A stretch of DNA of 64,000 bases from Planomicrobium stackebrandtii. GTDB taxonomy: Bacteria > Bacillota > Bacilli > Bacillales_A > Planococcaceae. Below the pieces are notes generated by a model. That model worked only from the letters and a program-made list of their open reading frames with translations. It was not told the origin of the DNA and ran no database searches. This document shows positions 35,259-43,553 of this stretch, one piece after another. The stretch is from the NCBI RefSeq assembly GCF_030814955.1, contig NZ_JAUSWB010000003.1:124001-188000 (forward strand), given 5' to 3'. Every line of letters starts with the position of its first letter. Positions within the stretch are counted from its first letter, which is position 1. A program made the position numbers and the translations under genes.

Positions 35259-36770
35259 ATGTTCAGGAACAATGTTTTTCCCATATCACTTCTATTATCG
35301 GTCATCATCGTATTTTACAGCTTGACGCATTTCTTCGAACAAAGTCCATGGCTGATTTCCGCAGGGACCAATGTGCTTCAGATTCTGATCGGGACGCTGA
35401 GTCTCGTTTGGCTGTTTCAGGCGTATCGCCGGGCCGACAGCCGGCAGAAGAATTTTTGGCTGCTGCTGTTCGTCGGGCTCAACGTCTATTTATGCTCCAA
35501 TTGGTTGTGGCTGTATTATCAGATCAGCCGGCAAACCATAGAGTCGGAAAATCTTACGAATGTATTGTGGATGGCCGCGTACCTTTTCTTCCTGGCAGCC
35601 TTGATTGTTAAAATACGTGAACTGAGCGGTGCTTTTTCTGGCCATTCCCATAGCTTTAATATCACGGTCTTTATGATTACCGTCGCTTCCATCAGCTACC
35701 ATTACCTGGTTGATCCGGTGCTCGAATTTGCCGGAGATTCGCTGCTGGTGATGTTGCTGACCTTTGCTTATCCGGTAGCGGATCTGACCATTCTTTTCGC
35801 CGTCACGATTTTGTATTACTTGATTCAGAAAAATGATAAGCAGGGCATCCTGTTGCTCTGCATCACCGGATTTTCTTTTCAGGTCGCCGCAGATTTCATT
35901 TATGCGTATCTGACGTTCAATGGAACTTATCAAGCAGGCCATTACGTCGATCTGTTATGGCAGCTGTCCACTTTGTTCATCGGGCTTACAGCGTACTATG
36001 CAAAAGAGGATGAGGGGCAAAATTCATGGCTCGTGAAAAATCCAGTACGGGACCAGGCAGCGCTTTTTCCCTATGTGAGCATTGTCATTCTTATGGTATT
36101 GGTTATCGAAAGTTATCAATTTGATTTCAATGCCCTCAGCGCGGGGCTGCTGCTGGCGTTTCTGTTGCTGCTCGCCCACCAAATGCAGATTCTTCACAAG
36201 AATCATCAGCTGGTGGCACAATACAAACAATTGGCTTACCATGACCCGTTGACAGGGCTGCGCAACAGAGGCAGTTTTAAGCAGGAGATTGAAGGCATGC
36301 TGAGTAATTATCCTTCTTCGCAGCTGGCACTGCTGCTCCTGGACCTGGATAAATTTAAAGCTGTGAACGATACCCTAGGCCATCATATCGGGGATATGGT
36401 CTTAATCAAAACTGCACAACGGTTGGAAGCGACAGGTGGAAACGAAGCGCTGATTTTCCGCCTGGGAGGGGATGAATTCATCATCATTCTGCCTGGTGCT
36501 ACACAGGAACGGTGCACCGCTTTAGCCAAAAGAATCGTAGATGTGTTTCAGGACCCGATGGATATTGAAGGCCACGTGGTGAGTGTGACGCCGAGCATCG
36601 GCATCAGCAAGTATCCCGAAAACGGAAACACCTCCGACAAACTGATGCAAAATGCGGATGCAGCAATGTATGTTACAAAAGGAAAAGGGAAAAATGGTTT
36701 CAGTTTTTACAATGAGGATGCAAACTGGAATGAAGTCCGCATCAAAAATGAAAATCGCGTCCCTGTGTGA
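35259..36770 (+). CDS. Membrane GGDEF diguanylate cyclase
   Basis: 503 aa. About eight to nine hydrophobic helices fill residues 5-310, then a linker helix and a GGDEF domain (about 328-490). DLDKFKAVNDTLGHHIGD provides the metal and base contacts; the active site RLGGDEF has G403-G404-D405-E406-F407. The RxxD inhibitory site usually found five residues before the motif is absent (sequence GNEALIF), so product inhibition by this route is not expected. It makes c-di-GMP in response to an unknown membrane or extracellular signal. GAGGAGG is upstream of the ATG; no EAL domain is attached. Confidence 0.9.
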   Translation: MFRNNVFPISLLLSVIIVFYSLTHFFEQSPWLISAGTNVLQILIGTLSLVWLFQAYRRADSRQKNFWLLLFVGLNVYLCSNWLWLYYQISRQTIESENLTNVLWMAAYLFFLAALIVKIRELSGAFSGHSHSFNITVFMITVASISYHYLVDPVLEFAGDSLLVMLLTFAYPVADLTILFAVTILYYLIQKNDKQGILLLCITGFSFQVAADFIYAYLTFNGTYQAGHYVDLLWQLSTLFIGLTAYYAKEDEGQNSWLVKNPVRDQAALFPYVSIVILMVLVIESYQFDFNALSAGLLLAFLLLLAHQMQILHKNHQLVAQYKQLAYHDPLTGLRNRGSFKQEIEGMLSNYPSSQLALLLLDLDKFKAVNDTLGHHIGDMVLIKTAQRLEATGGNEALIFRLGGDEFIIILPGATQERCTALAKRIVDVFQDPMDIEGHVVSVTPSIGISKYPENGNTSDKLMQNADAAMYVTKGKGKNGFSFYNEDANWNEVRIKNENRVPV

Positions 36771-36775
36771 AATAG

Positions 36776-36840
36776 TTCAAAATGATTCTGACAATCCAAG
36801 ACACAGCTGCCACACACTGGCAGCTGTGTCTTTTTCATTT
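36776..36840 (+). repeat. Repeat family A copy with strong terminator
   Basis: TTCAAAATGATTCTGACAATCC (5' box) then AGACACAGCTGCCA (36799-36812), loop CACAC, TGGCAGCTGTGTCT (36818-36831) and a T-run with TTTTTCATTTTTGATTC. The 14-bp stem is unrelated in sequence to other copies. It terminates the diguanylate cyclase gene. Confidence 0.7.
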
Positions 36841-36971
36841 TTGATTCGCTATAAGTTTTGCAGCACCCAGGGAACAATCGTAATAATTATTTGTGTGAGC
36901 CGGACCAAAACAGGGAAACCATTTACGGATAGGGTAATTCTTTGAATGGATTGGAAAAGGAGAATATCAGT

Positions 36972-39242
36972 GTGGCAGATAAACGAGATGAAATTATATT
37001 AAGAGGGCTTCAAGAAAATAATTTAAAGAACATCGATTTAAATATTCCGAAAGAAAAAATCAACGTGTTTACCGGCCTTTCCGGTTCAGGGAAAAGCTCC
37101 GTCGTATTTGATACGTTGGCGACCGAAAGCAGAAGACAAATGACGTTGAACTATCCATTGTATGTCCGGCATCAGATGCCGCGATACGAAAGGCCCCATG
37201 CCGACTTGATGCAGCATTTGAGCCCGGTTGTTGTCGTGGAACAGAAACCGGTAAAAGGCAATGCACGCTCGACGGTTGGCACGTATACGGACATCGATCC
37301 GTTGATTCGGCTGTTGTTTTCGCGAATCGGCAGTCCGTCAATTGGTTCAGCGACTGAATTTTCGAGTGAAGGTTCTTTTGGGAACTGCCCGGAATGCAGC
37401 GGGTACGGAGAAATCGTTGCGCCGGATATCACCAAACTCATCGATCACACGAAATCACTTAGAGACTCCGCAGTGCGATTCAAGCCGCTGGCGCCGCCTG
37501 GCTGGCAGGGCAGATGGATGGTGGACGGCGGATTGTTCGATCCCGATCTCCCCATCAAAGATTTCACGAAAGAAAAATATAATATGCTTGTTTACGGACC
37601 CCCGGAAGGCGAGCGGGCATTCAGCACTTATTATTACAAAGTAGGCAATCGTGACATCGAATGGGACGGCATCCTTCCCAGGTTTATTCGCCTGTACATT
37701 AACCGGGATCTCACGAAACTGAAGATAACGTCTCAAGATGATGTGTTGGCGATGACGACACACGCAGCGTGCCCGACTTGCGAAGGATCGGGATTAAATC
37801 CGAAAGTGCTGGAATGCAAAATCAACGGGTTGAATATCGTGCATTACGACCGGTTGGAACTGACAGAGTTACTGGGTGAGCTGGGGAAAATAAAGGATCC
37901 TGTCGGAAAATCCATTGCACAACAGGCGTACCCGAGTGTAAAACAGCTGGTTGACTTGGGGCTGGGTTATTTGAGTCTGTCGCGAAAAATGGGGACTTTG
38001 TCCGGCGGAGAAGCGCAGCGCGTGAAAATTGCCCGTCATTTAGGAAGCAGTTTAAATAACATCACGTATATTTTCGACGAACCCAGTGCAGGGCTTCATC
38101 CGGAAGAAATTGAGATGTTGACGCATATGTTGGAAAGTCTACGGGACAATTACAATACCGTCGTCGTCATTGAACACAATTTAGCGGTCATCAAAACAGC
38201 AGATGAAATCATTGAAATGGGGACAGGAGCGGGCGTGAGCGGCGGCGAGGTGGTCTACCAAGGCGGACTGGAAGGGCTAAAAAAAGCATCAGCCATTACC
38301 AATTTGGACCATAAACCGACCATCAATAGGAATCCGCGAAAAGCAGAAGAAAGATTCTCCATAAGGAACGCTTCTGCCAACAACTTAAAAAATGTCAGTG
38401 TGGAAATTCCTAAAAATGTCCTGGTCTCGGTATGCGGCGTTTCCGGTTCCGGCAAAAGTTCGTTAATGTTCGGCGCATTTACCGAAAACTATCCCGAAAC
38501 CATTTCGGTTGGCCAGGGCAGCATCGGAACGTCCAGCCGTTCGACGCTCGCGACTTATATGGGAATCATGGATGACATCCGGTCGATCCTGTCAAAAGAA
38601 ACCGGACAACCCGTGGGATTGTTCAGCTTTAATTCATCAGGGGCTTGTCCTGTCTGCGAGGGCAAAGGCGTCACGACGCCAGACGTGGCTTTTGCGGACC
38701 CCGTGACCGTCACATGTGAAGCGTGCCGGGGGACGAGGTATTCAGAAGAAGCCTTGTCTTATCGATACAAAGGAAAAAACATCGTAGAAATTTTAGAGCT
38801 CACAATCGACGAAACCAATCAGTATTTGAACATGCCAAAAATCGTCAAAAAAGTAGATACCTTAAGGGATGTAGGATTGGGGTACCTGACACTCGGACAG
38901 ACGACCAGTTCGTTAAGCGGAGGAGAAGTGCAGCGCCTCAAACTCGCCAGCCACTTGAAAAAAGAAGGGCAAATTTATTTGTTGGATGAACCTTCATTAG
39001 GGCTTCACACAAAAGATAACGATCATTTATTGGATGTTTTCCAAGGCCTCGTGAATAAAGGGAATTCTGTCATCCTCGTCGAACACAATTTAAACTTTAT
39101 TGCAGCGAGCGATTGGGTCATCGAAATGGGTCCAAGCGGCGGCAAAAAAGGCGGCGAAGTGTTGTTTGAAGGAACACCGGAAGAGATGCTCGAGTCGGAC
39201 ACATTGACGGCGAAGTGGCTGAGAAAAGGTGTAGAGGAGTAA
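36972..39242 (+). CDS. UvrA-like ABC ATPase lacking the UvrB-binding domain
   Basis: 756 aa from GTG at 36972, chosen because AAGGAG lies 9 nt before it (a TTG at 36942 has no such site). Two ABC cassettes are present: Walker A GLSGSGKSS (about 35-43), signature LSGGEAQRVKIA, Walker B IFDEPSAGLH; and GVSGSGKSS (near 488), LSGGEVQRLKLA, LLDEPSLGLH. Zinc modules CPECSGYG, CPTCEGSG and CPVCEGKG with CEACRGTR are kept. It is about 190 residues shorter than true UvrA and lacks the UvrB-interaction domain, as in the UvrA2/drug-resistance class. A role in DNA-binding-drug tolerance is an inference. Confidence 0.85.
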   Translation: MADKRDEIILRGLQENNLKNIDLNIPKEKINVFTGLSGSGKSSVVFDTLATESRRQMTLNYPLYVRHQMPRYERPHADLMQHLSPVVVVEQKPVKGNARSTVGTYTDIDPLIRLLFSRIGSPSIGSATEFSSEGSFGNCPECSGYGEIVAPDITKLIDHTKSLRDSAVRFKPLAPPGWQGRWMVDGGLFDPDLPIKDFTKEKYNMLVYGPPEGERAFSTYYYKVGNRDIEWDGILPRFIRLYINRDLTKLKITSQDDVLAMTTHAACPTCEGSGLNPKVLECKINGLNIVHYDRLELTELLGELGKIKDPVGKSIAQQAYPSVKQLVDLGLGYLSLSRKMGTLSGGEAQRVKIARHLGSSLNNITYIFDEPSAGLHPEEIEMLTHMLESLRDNYNTVVVIEHNLAVIKTADEIIEMGTGAGVSGGEVVYQGGLEGLKKASAITNLDHKPTINRNPRKAEERFSIRNASANNLKNVSVEIPKNVLVSVCGVSGSGKSSLMFGAFTENYPETISVGQGSIGTSSRSTLATYMGIMDDIRSILSKETGQPVGLFSFNSSGACPVCEGKGVTTPDVAFADPVTVTCEACRGTRYSEEALSYRYKGKNIVEILELTIDETNQYLNMPKIVKKVDTLRDVGLGYLTLGQTTSSLSGGEVQRLKLASHLKKEGQIYLLDEPSLGLHTKDNDHLLDVFQGLVNKGNSVILVEHNLNFIAASDWVIEMGPSGGKKGGEVLFEGTPEEMLESDTLTAKWLRKGVEE

Positions 39243-39358
39243 TTTGAATAAATCGCGCTTCTGTGCAAGGCACAATTCAAGACATACAATAATACTGCAT
39301 AGGAATAAAGACGAAATCAGTAGTAGAAAGAACTCCATTGGATTTAGATGGTGAGCGG

Positions 39359-39400
39359 CAAGTATTCATAATTTGAGCGGCACCAGGGACGAAATGGGAA
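39359..39400 (+). repeat. Intergenic repeat family C, copy 1
   Basis: AAGTATTCATAATTTGAGCG followed by GCACCAGGGACGAAATGGGA. It matches 44848-44886 and in part 44314-44343. Its 3' end lies 14 nt before the truncated tspO fragment. Confidence 0.55.
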
Positions 39401-39413
39401 CCGCTAGTAAAGC

Positions 39414-39506
39414 GTTCTTTTAGCAGGAATCGTGATCTTTCTTATTGCTGTTGTGTGGAGATTTATTAAAAATGGAAAGTCTCTTTTTTCAAGACGTGCG
39501 GTTTAA
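39414..39506 (+). pseudogene. Orphan 3' end of a TspO-like gene (segmental duplicate)
   Basis: Thirty codons ending in a stop read VLLAGIVIFLIAVVWRFIKN and on to SRRAV. This matches the last 30 residues of the intact gene at 46141-46950 (VLLAGIGIYLIAVVWRFIKN...). DNA similarity continues past the stop codon (TTAAGA..GCT.A.CAAATAAAA), so it is a DNA-level duplication or leftover of a second copy, not chance. No start is present. Confidence 0.8.
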
Positions 39507-39545
39507 GAGGGCTAACCAAATAAAAACGCGTTATGTGAAAGAAAC

Positions 39546-39688
39546 AATTCTAAACGATTTTGACAACAGGATGAAATAGACTTCACGAAAATAGCCGCTT
39601 CTGGGAAATCAACATTCCTTGGAGCGGCTTTTTGGTTTATTCAGGCTTATAAATTGTTTGGGAATTGTGTAGTTCCCTGAAAGCTAAA
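39546..39688 (+). repeat. Intergenic repeat family A, full-length copy
   Basis: 5' box AATTCTAAACGATTTTGACA at 39546, hairpin AGCCGCT (39593-39599) / AGCGGCT (39623-39629) plus TTTTTGGTTTATTCA, then ATAAATTGTTTGGGAATT and the 3' box AGTTCCCTGAAAGC. Best companion of the 8908-9056 copy. The following 150 nt to 39843 are AT-rich promoter-like DNA. Confidence 0.75.
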
Positions 39689-39843
39689 CTAACTAGGTTT
39701 AATGAAAAAGCTATATGTAGAGTTTTAATATAAACTAAAGAATAGCAACTGACGATAAATCCTTCCTTTTAAGGTTAAGTCAATCATCAGGTATTTTGAT
39801 TTCTAAGATTAAGTTAAATATTTAAAATCGGGGGAAATGCTTT

Positions 39844-40392
39844 ATGAAAGAAATGTCATTGGAAGATGTGATAAGAGAATTAGTTGTACTAGATTTAATT
39901 TGTCAGGAAGAAAATACAAATTTAGAAATTGCTCTCTTTGGCGGTGCAGCTATTTTAATTCACTTGGGAGATACAGATTTCAGAGCAACTAGAGATATAG
40001 ACTTTAGAGTGGAAAATTACACGAGTGAAGAAAAACTAAATAAAATCATGGAAGCCAAGCCAGGTGTTTTTCAAAGATTAGGTATGTTCCCTGAGTTTCC
40101 AGATCAAGCACTATATAGAGAACATGGAGATTTATTTCTACTGGAGGGTATTCCATTTGAAAATTTAAAGATCTTTCTTCCCGATATAGAAATGCTGGCA
40201 CTCTCTAAATTAGTCTCTAAACGAGGAAAAGACCTAGAAGATTTAAAAACAAAACCAATTCTTGATGAATGCGATTTAGAATTGCTTCATTCTTATCTAG
40301 AAGAAGCAAAAACATACTTTTTTAATACATCTGAATTCAATTTACATGAATGGGATGATATACTAGCCGAAAGAGGATTAAACAAGAATTAA
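39844..40392 (+). CDS. DUF6036-type nucleotidyltransferase-like protein
   Basis: 182 aa. The N-terminal region LFGGAAILIHLG (31-42) and T-RD51-ID53-F resemble the GG/S...DxD active site of minimal nucleotidyltransferases, as in DUF6036/AbiEii-like proteins. A basic KLVSKRGKDLEDL helix follows at about 122-134 and a helical tail ends the protein. GGGGGAAATGCTTT precedes the ATG. It is 31 nt upstream of a small basic protein gene, and the two likely form one transcription unit. Similar pairs act as toxin-antitoxin or abortive-infection modules; that role is an inference. AT-rich compared with neighbours. Confidence 0.65.
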   Translation: MKEMSLEDVIRELVVLDLICQEENTNLEIALFGGAAILIHLGDTDFRATRDIDFRVENYTSEEKLNKIMEAKPGVFQRLGMFPEFPDQALYREHGDLFLLEGIPFENLKIFLPDIEMLALSKLVSKRGKDLEDLKTKPILDECDLELLHSYLEEAKTYFFNTSEFNLHEWDDILAERGLNKN

Positions 40393-40423
40393 CACACTAT
40401 ATGATTGAAAGGAGAGATTGATT

Positions 40424-40750
40424 ATGTCAAAGCTTTTGGATGTGCGGGCAGCTGCAAATGAGGAAAAGCGTGACATGGTTAAACGAGGTACTCCTTATCG
40501 TAGATCGACAGCAGTTTATGCATCACATTTCTTGAATGATTTAGTCTCTTCAAATCATCCTGTCCCTTTATCGAGAGCAGAGTTAGTGAACATGGTTCAA
40601 GTAAAATACAATGTTGATAACGACCGGGCACAAGATGTGGCGAAAAATGTTCACGTTCAAGTAGCTCGTGTGCGAGATAGAGAACGGTTAGCAAAGTTCT
40701 ATAAAGAAGCAGATAAGCGTTTGAAGAGCAAGGAAAGAAATAAATCATAA
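40424..40750 (+). CDS. Small basic protein, possible winged helix, partner of the DUF6036 gene
   Basis: 108 aa from the ATG at 40424; AAAGGAGAG sits 9 nt upstream, and the in-frame ATG at 40418 is too close to it. The middle (TAVYASHFLNDLVSSNHP, then PLSRAELVNMVQVKYN) looks like a helix-turn-helix or winged-helix region, with a strongly basic C-terminal helix (EADKRLKSKERNK). No family name can be given. It follows the nucleotidyltransferase-like gene by 31 nt and probably binds DNA or the partner protein. Confidence 0.5.
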   Translation: MSKLLDVRAAANEEKRDMVKRGTPYRRSTAVYASHFLNDLVSSNHPVPLSRAELVNMVQVKYNVDNDRAQDVAKNVHVQVARVRDRERLAKFYKEADKRLKSKERNKS

Positions 40751-40771
40751 ATCTTGTCTCTGGGAAAGAAA

Positions 40772-40903
40772 AAATTCTAAACGACTTTGACAACACCCTG
40801 CAACTTACATCATAAAAATAGCCGCTCCAAGGAAATCAACTTTCCATAGAGCGGCTATTTTTTTAATTATATTCATATCAAACGTCACCAAACCGGGGAA
40901 TTG
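40772..40903 (+). repeat. Intergenic repeat family A copy with terminator
   Basis: AATTCTAAACGACTTTGACA, AACACCCTGCAACTTACAT, then the hairpin AAAATAGCCGCTC (40815-40827) / GAGCGGCTATTTTTTT (40849-40864), ending with a CCGGGGAATTG segment. The stem matches the 39.6-kb copy. It terminates the two-gene unit. Confidence 0.75.
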
Positions 40904-40989
40904 TCTATCTTATTTGCTTGTTTAAGGAGGAAAACATTCGGGAACAACTAATGTCAGGATGATTTATAACTTAAAGGAGGAAACAAAAA

Positions 40990-41667
40990 ATGGCAAAAGT
41001 ATTAGCAGTGCTGTCAAGTGGACACAAGGATACAGAAAATAACTACGAAACCGGCTGGTGGGCGGAAGAATTGTTTGCGCCGATGGAAGTATTGAAAAAA
41101 GCGGGACATCAAGTGGATCTGGCTTCACCGCTGGGCGGAAAACCTGCACTTGACCAGGCTAGCATCAGTGAAGATTACGACCCTGAAGGCAAATACAAAA
41201 AAATATACGAATCGGGAGTAGCGGATAACACAACAGCTCTTTCGGAAGTCGCTCCAGAAGACTATGACGCAGTATTCATCGTCGGCGGCCACGGGGCAAT
41301 GTACGATTTGGCTGAAAATGAAACCCTGCATAACATCATCAATGCCGTTTACGACAATGGCAATATCGTGTCAGCTGTATGCCACGGACCTGCACCATTG
41401 CTTTGGACAAAACGTCCGGACGGCAAGAGCATCATTTCCGGCTTGAACGTTACCGGATATCCGGAAGCGGTTGAACCTGAAGGTCTTCCTGCGATTCTGC
41501 CATTCAGCCTGGAAGGCGAAATGAGCAAAGTGGCTAATTATTCCGCTGAGCAAAAAGTGGTATGGGGCAATGATCAATTGGTGACCGGACGCGATCCGTT
41601 TTCTTCTGAAGAATTGGCCGAGGAATTGGTAAAGGCATTCGACAAGAAAAACAAGCAGGGCAACTAA
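40990..41667 (+). CDS. DJ-1/PfpI family protein (Hsp31/YraA-like)
   Basis: 225 aa type-1 glutamine amidotransferase-like fold. The nucleophile elbow is AVC131-H132-GPAPLL, the conserved acid is E20 in NNYETGWW, and the VGGHGAMYDL loop supplies the oxyanion site. The 131 Cys, 132 His pairing and N-terminal ETGWWAEEL put it in the Hsp31/glyoxalase III-like group, implicated in methylglyoxal removal or protein/nucleotide deglycation. Two AAGGAGG sequences occur upstream; the nearer one suits the ATG at 40990. It is directly followed by a quinol monooxygenase gene in an operon. Confidence 0.88.
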   Translation: MAKVLAVLSSGHKDTENNYETGWWAEELFAPMEVLKKAGHQVDLASPLGGKPALDQASISEDYDPEGKYKKIYESGVADNTTALSEVAPEDYDAVFIVGGHGAMYDLAENETLHNIINAVYDNGNIVSAVCHGPAPLLWTKRPDGKSIISGLNVTGYPEAVEPEGLPAILPFSLEGEMSKVANYSAEQKVVWGNDQLVTGRDPFSSEELAEELVKAFDKKNKQGN

Positions 41668-41955
41668 ATGATGGAGCCTATTGTCATTACCGCAATCCTG
41701 AAGCCCAAGGAAAACATGGAAGAACGACTATTGGCGGAATTAATTAAAGTGCAGGAAGCCTCACAAGCAGAAGCTGGCTGCCTGAACTATGTTCTCCACC
41801 AATCAATTGAAGACGATACGTTTGTCCTTCATGAAACATGGAAAGACCAGGATGCTTTACAGAGCCATATCGAATCTCTTCACTACCAGGAATACCGCAC
41901 GAACATAGCGGACCTGATTGCCAAACGAGAGGTTTTTAAGCTGAAGACCGTCTGA
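41668..41955 (+). CDS. Antibiotic biosynthesis monooxygenase (ABM) domain protein, YgiN-like
   Basis: 95 aa ferredoxin-like ABM-fold protein. The family pattern is clear: IVITAILKPKENMEERL, an SQAEAGCLNYVLHQS core with Cys, FVLHETWKDQDALQSHIES and an HYQEYRTNIADL tail. Members are quinol monooxygenases or act on reactive carbonyl/quinone compounds. The start abuts the stop codon of the DJ-1/PfpI gene, so translation is probably coupled; together they suggest electrophile or quinone detoxification. A strong terminator follows. Confidence 0.82.
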   Translation: MMEPIVITAILKPKENMEERLLAELIKVQEASQAEAGCLNYVLHQSIEDDTFVLHETWKDQDALQSHIESLHYQEYRTNIADLIAKREVFKLKTV

Positions 41956-41961
41956 ATCATA

Positions 41962-42008
41962 ATGCCGAACTTTGCGAAGATTTATCGCAAAGCTCGGTAT
42001 TTTTTTGC
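41962..42008 (+). terminator. Terminator of the PfpI-ABM operon
   Basis: ATGCCGAACTTTGCGA / TCGCAAAGCTCGGTAT followed by TTTTTTT. Confidence 0.85.
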
Positions 42009-42138
42009 ATTGAATGGTATTGCATAGAAAAATTAATATGTAGACCAGCTTCTCTAGCCTACACAATTTCTGCACGTATTGGGTGTACATTTGAAGTGCA
42101 GAAAGATACCAGAACTAAAAAAGGGGGGATAGGAAGCA

Positions 42139-42372
42139 ATGATGGGATCCGAATGGGGAATGGGAGTAGGAGGTGGATTTTGGATGTTAATCGGATTAAT
42201 CGTAATTGTGGGCTTCGCCATTTACTTTATTGTGAAAAACAACAATAACAACGATTTGAATCGTTCACACAAAGACTCCAGTACGGACGCAATGGAAATC
42301 GCCAAGAACCGGCTGGCTAAAGGTGAGATAACTACTGAAGAATTTGAAGAAATCAAGAAAAGACTTTTATAA
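42139..42372 (+). CDS. SHOCT domain membrane protein
   Basis: 77 aa. A glycine-rich start leads into one membrane helix (residues about 14-33), a flexible Asn-rich linker, and a C-terminal SHOCT motif (AKNRLAKGEITTEEFEEIKKRL). GGGGGGA is upstream of the ATG. SHOCT segments are oligomerisation modules; the protein is probably a small membrane accessory of unknown partner. Confidence 0.85.
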   Translation: MMGSEWGMGVGGGFWMLIGLIVIVGFAIYFIVKNNNNNDLNRSHKDSSTDAMEIAKNRLAKGEITTEEFEEIKKRLL

Positions 42373-42461
42373 AATGCAGATTATCGTATAAAGTCGAACG
42401 GCTCTATCCTTATTTTGGAGGGGCTGATCTAGCTTACCGCAGAGTTAAATGATGAACGTCC

Positions 42462-42500
42462 AAAGCCGCTGGCGGAAGTTATTCCGCACAGCGGTTTTCC
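42462..42500 (+). terminator. Terminator after the SHOCT gene
   Basis: AAAGCCGCTG-GCGGAA, loop GTTA, TTCCGC-A-CAGCGGTTTT, a near-perfect 16-bp hairpin. In the rest of the spacer to 42759 the only other recognisable item is a TGTGTCGCTCTCTGGGAAGC box at 42571-42590 (repeat 3' box as at 11768 and 25459). Confidence 0.8.
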
Positions 42501-42759
42501 TGTTAATTAGAAGATTAAAAAGTTATTCCACTTCGATCTTTCAAGCATGCTGATGTATATACATACTAATTGTGTCGCTCTCTGGGAAGCAAGATACTAA
42601 CCACAAAGTTATTTTTTGAACAATTAAATTACTTATTGCAAACGTACGTTCCCTTTTGTTAAAATGGATTTACATAAAAATGGAATGGCGGATTCCTTTG
42701 CTGCTCATTCAACAGATGCCTCTTCAATAAAGACAGTAAAAATTTGAAGGAGGAATAAT

Positions 42760-43428
42760 ATGTTTCAATCAGGTAAGGAATTGGAAAATCTTTTTTACAC
42801 AGAGGCAGCTTTCTATAAACTGCAGACGTACGAGAAAATTCAAATTTGCCGAAGTCTTGTTGCCATCAGCCGAGTGGGCGCAGAAAGTGAAGGAGTCGAT
42901 GCATTATTTGTGCTCCTGAACCCAGGGAAATGTCTTCCATTGGCAGGGGAAGATTCGATTCCTTTGCTGTCGGGAGAGGTTGCGGAACTGCCGCTTATGC
43001 CCGCAACTCCCGATAATACGCTGTACCAGCTGATGCGCCTGATGGAGCGGATGAACTGGAATTCAGTCCAGGTCATTAACCTTACTGATCTAAGGACGGG
43101 GAAATTTGATGAGTATAAAGAAAGCCAGAGGTTCATGAAACAATATGGCGATAGCCGCCATACGATCTTTTCAATGGATCGGTACGTTGAATTATTGGAT
43201 TGCGTGGAGCAGGCAGATACGGTTATCGCGGGATGGGGCACTGAAGCTTCGATTATTCCTGCTGCGGAAAATGCGTATACCATTTTGATGGAGCTTGAAG
43301 ACATTAAGGGCCTTTCCTATAAAACGCATCCGCTGTACTATCATCCATTCCCGTGGCTTCAGAACAAATGCATCAAGTGGCTGGATGATATGGAAGCACA
43401 GCTGAAAAGAACGGCAGAAGTGGTTTAG
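42760..43428 (+). CDS. DUF1643-like protein
   Basis: 222 aa. The region ALFVLLNPGKCLPL ... PDNTLYQLMRLMERMNWNSVQVINLTDLRTGKF has the order of DUF1643 (LNPS, then NLF/NLTD), and ADTVIAGWG matches its VIxxWG box. The C-terminus HPLYYHPFPW is like the family's closing HP motif. Function is unknown. GGAGGAAT lies 6 nt before the ATG. Monocistronic. Confidence 0.6.
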   Translation: MFQSGKELENLFYTEAAFYKLQTYEKIQICRSLVAISRVGAESEGVDALFVLLNPGKCLPLAGEDSIPLLSGEVAELPLMPATPDNTLYQLMRLMERMNWNSVQVINLTDLRTGKFDEYKESQRFMKQYGDSRHTIFSMDRYVELLDCVEQADTVIAGWGTEASIIPAAENAYTILMELEDIKGLSYKTHPLYYHPFPWLQNKCIKWLDDMEAQLKRTAEVV

Positions 43429-43493
43429 AAAAGGATTTCTAAGAAAGGGATATATAAGTTAGGAACAGGCTTGAATATAAGCTTCAAAAGTGT

Positions 43494-43530
43494 GTAAACA
43501 ATGTTTAAACTTTTGTGCGTGATAAAATGA
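43494..43530 (+). promoter_or_regulatory. Candidate mazEF promoter/operator
   Basis: A short palindrome AAACA-A-TGTTT (43496-43506) lies upstream of a GATAAAATG -10-like box at about 43521-43529 and the antitoxin ribosome site. The palindrome is a plausible MazE/MazEF autorepression site; this is inferred only from position. Confidence 0.35.
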
Positions 43531-43553
43531 TAGCATGAAGGAAGGTGGAAGCC

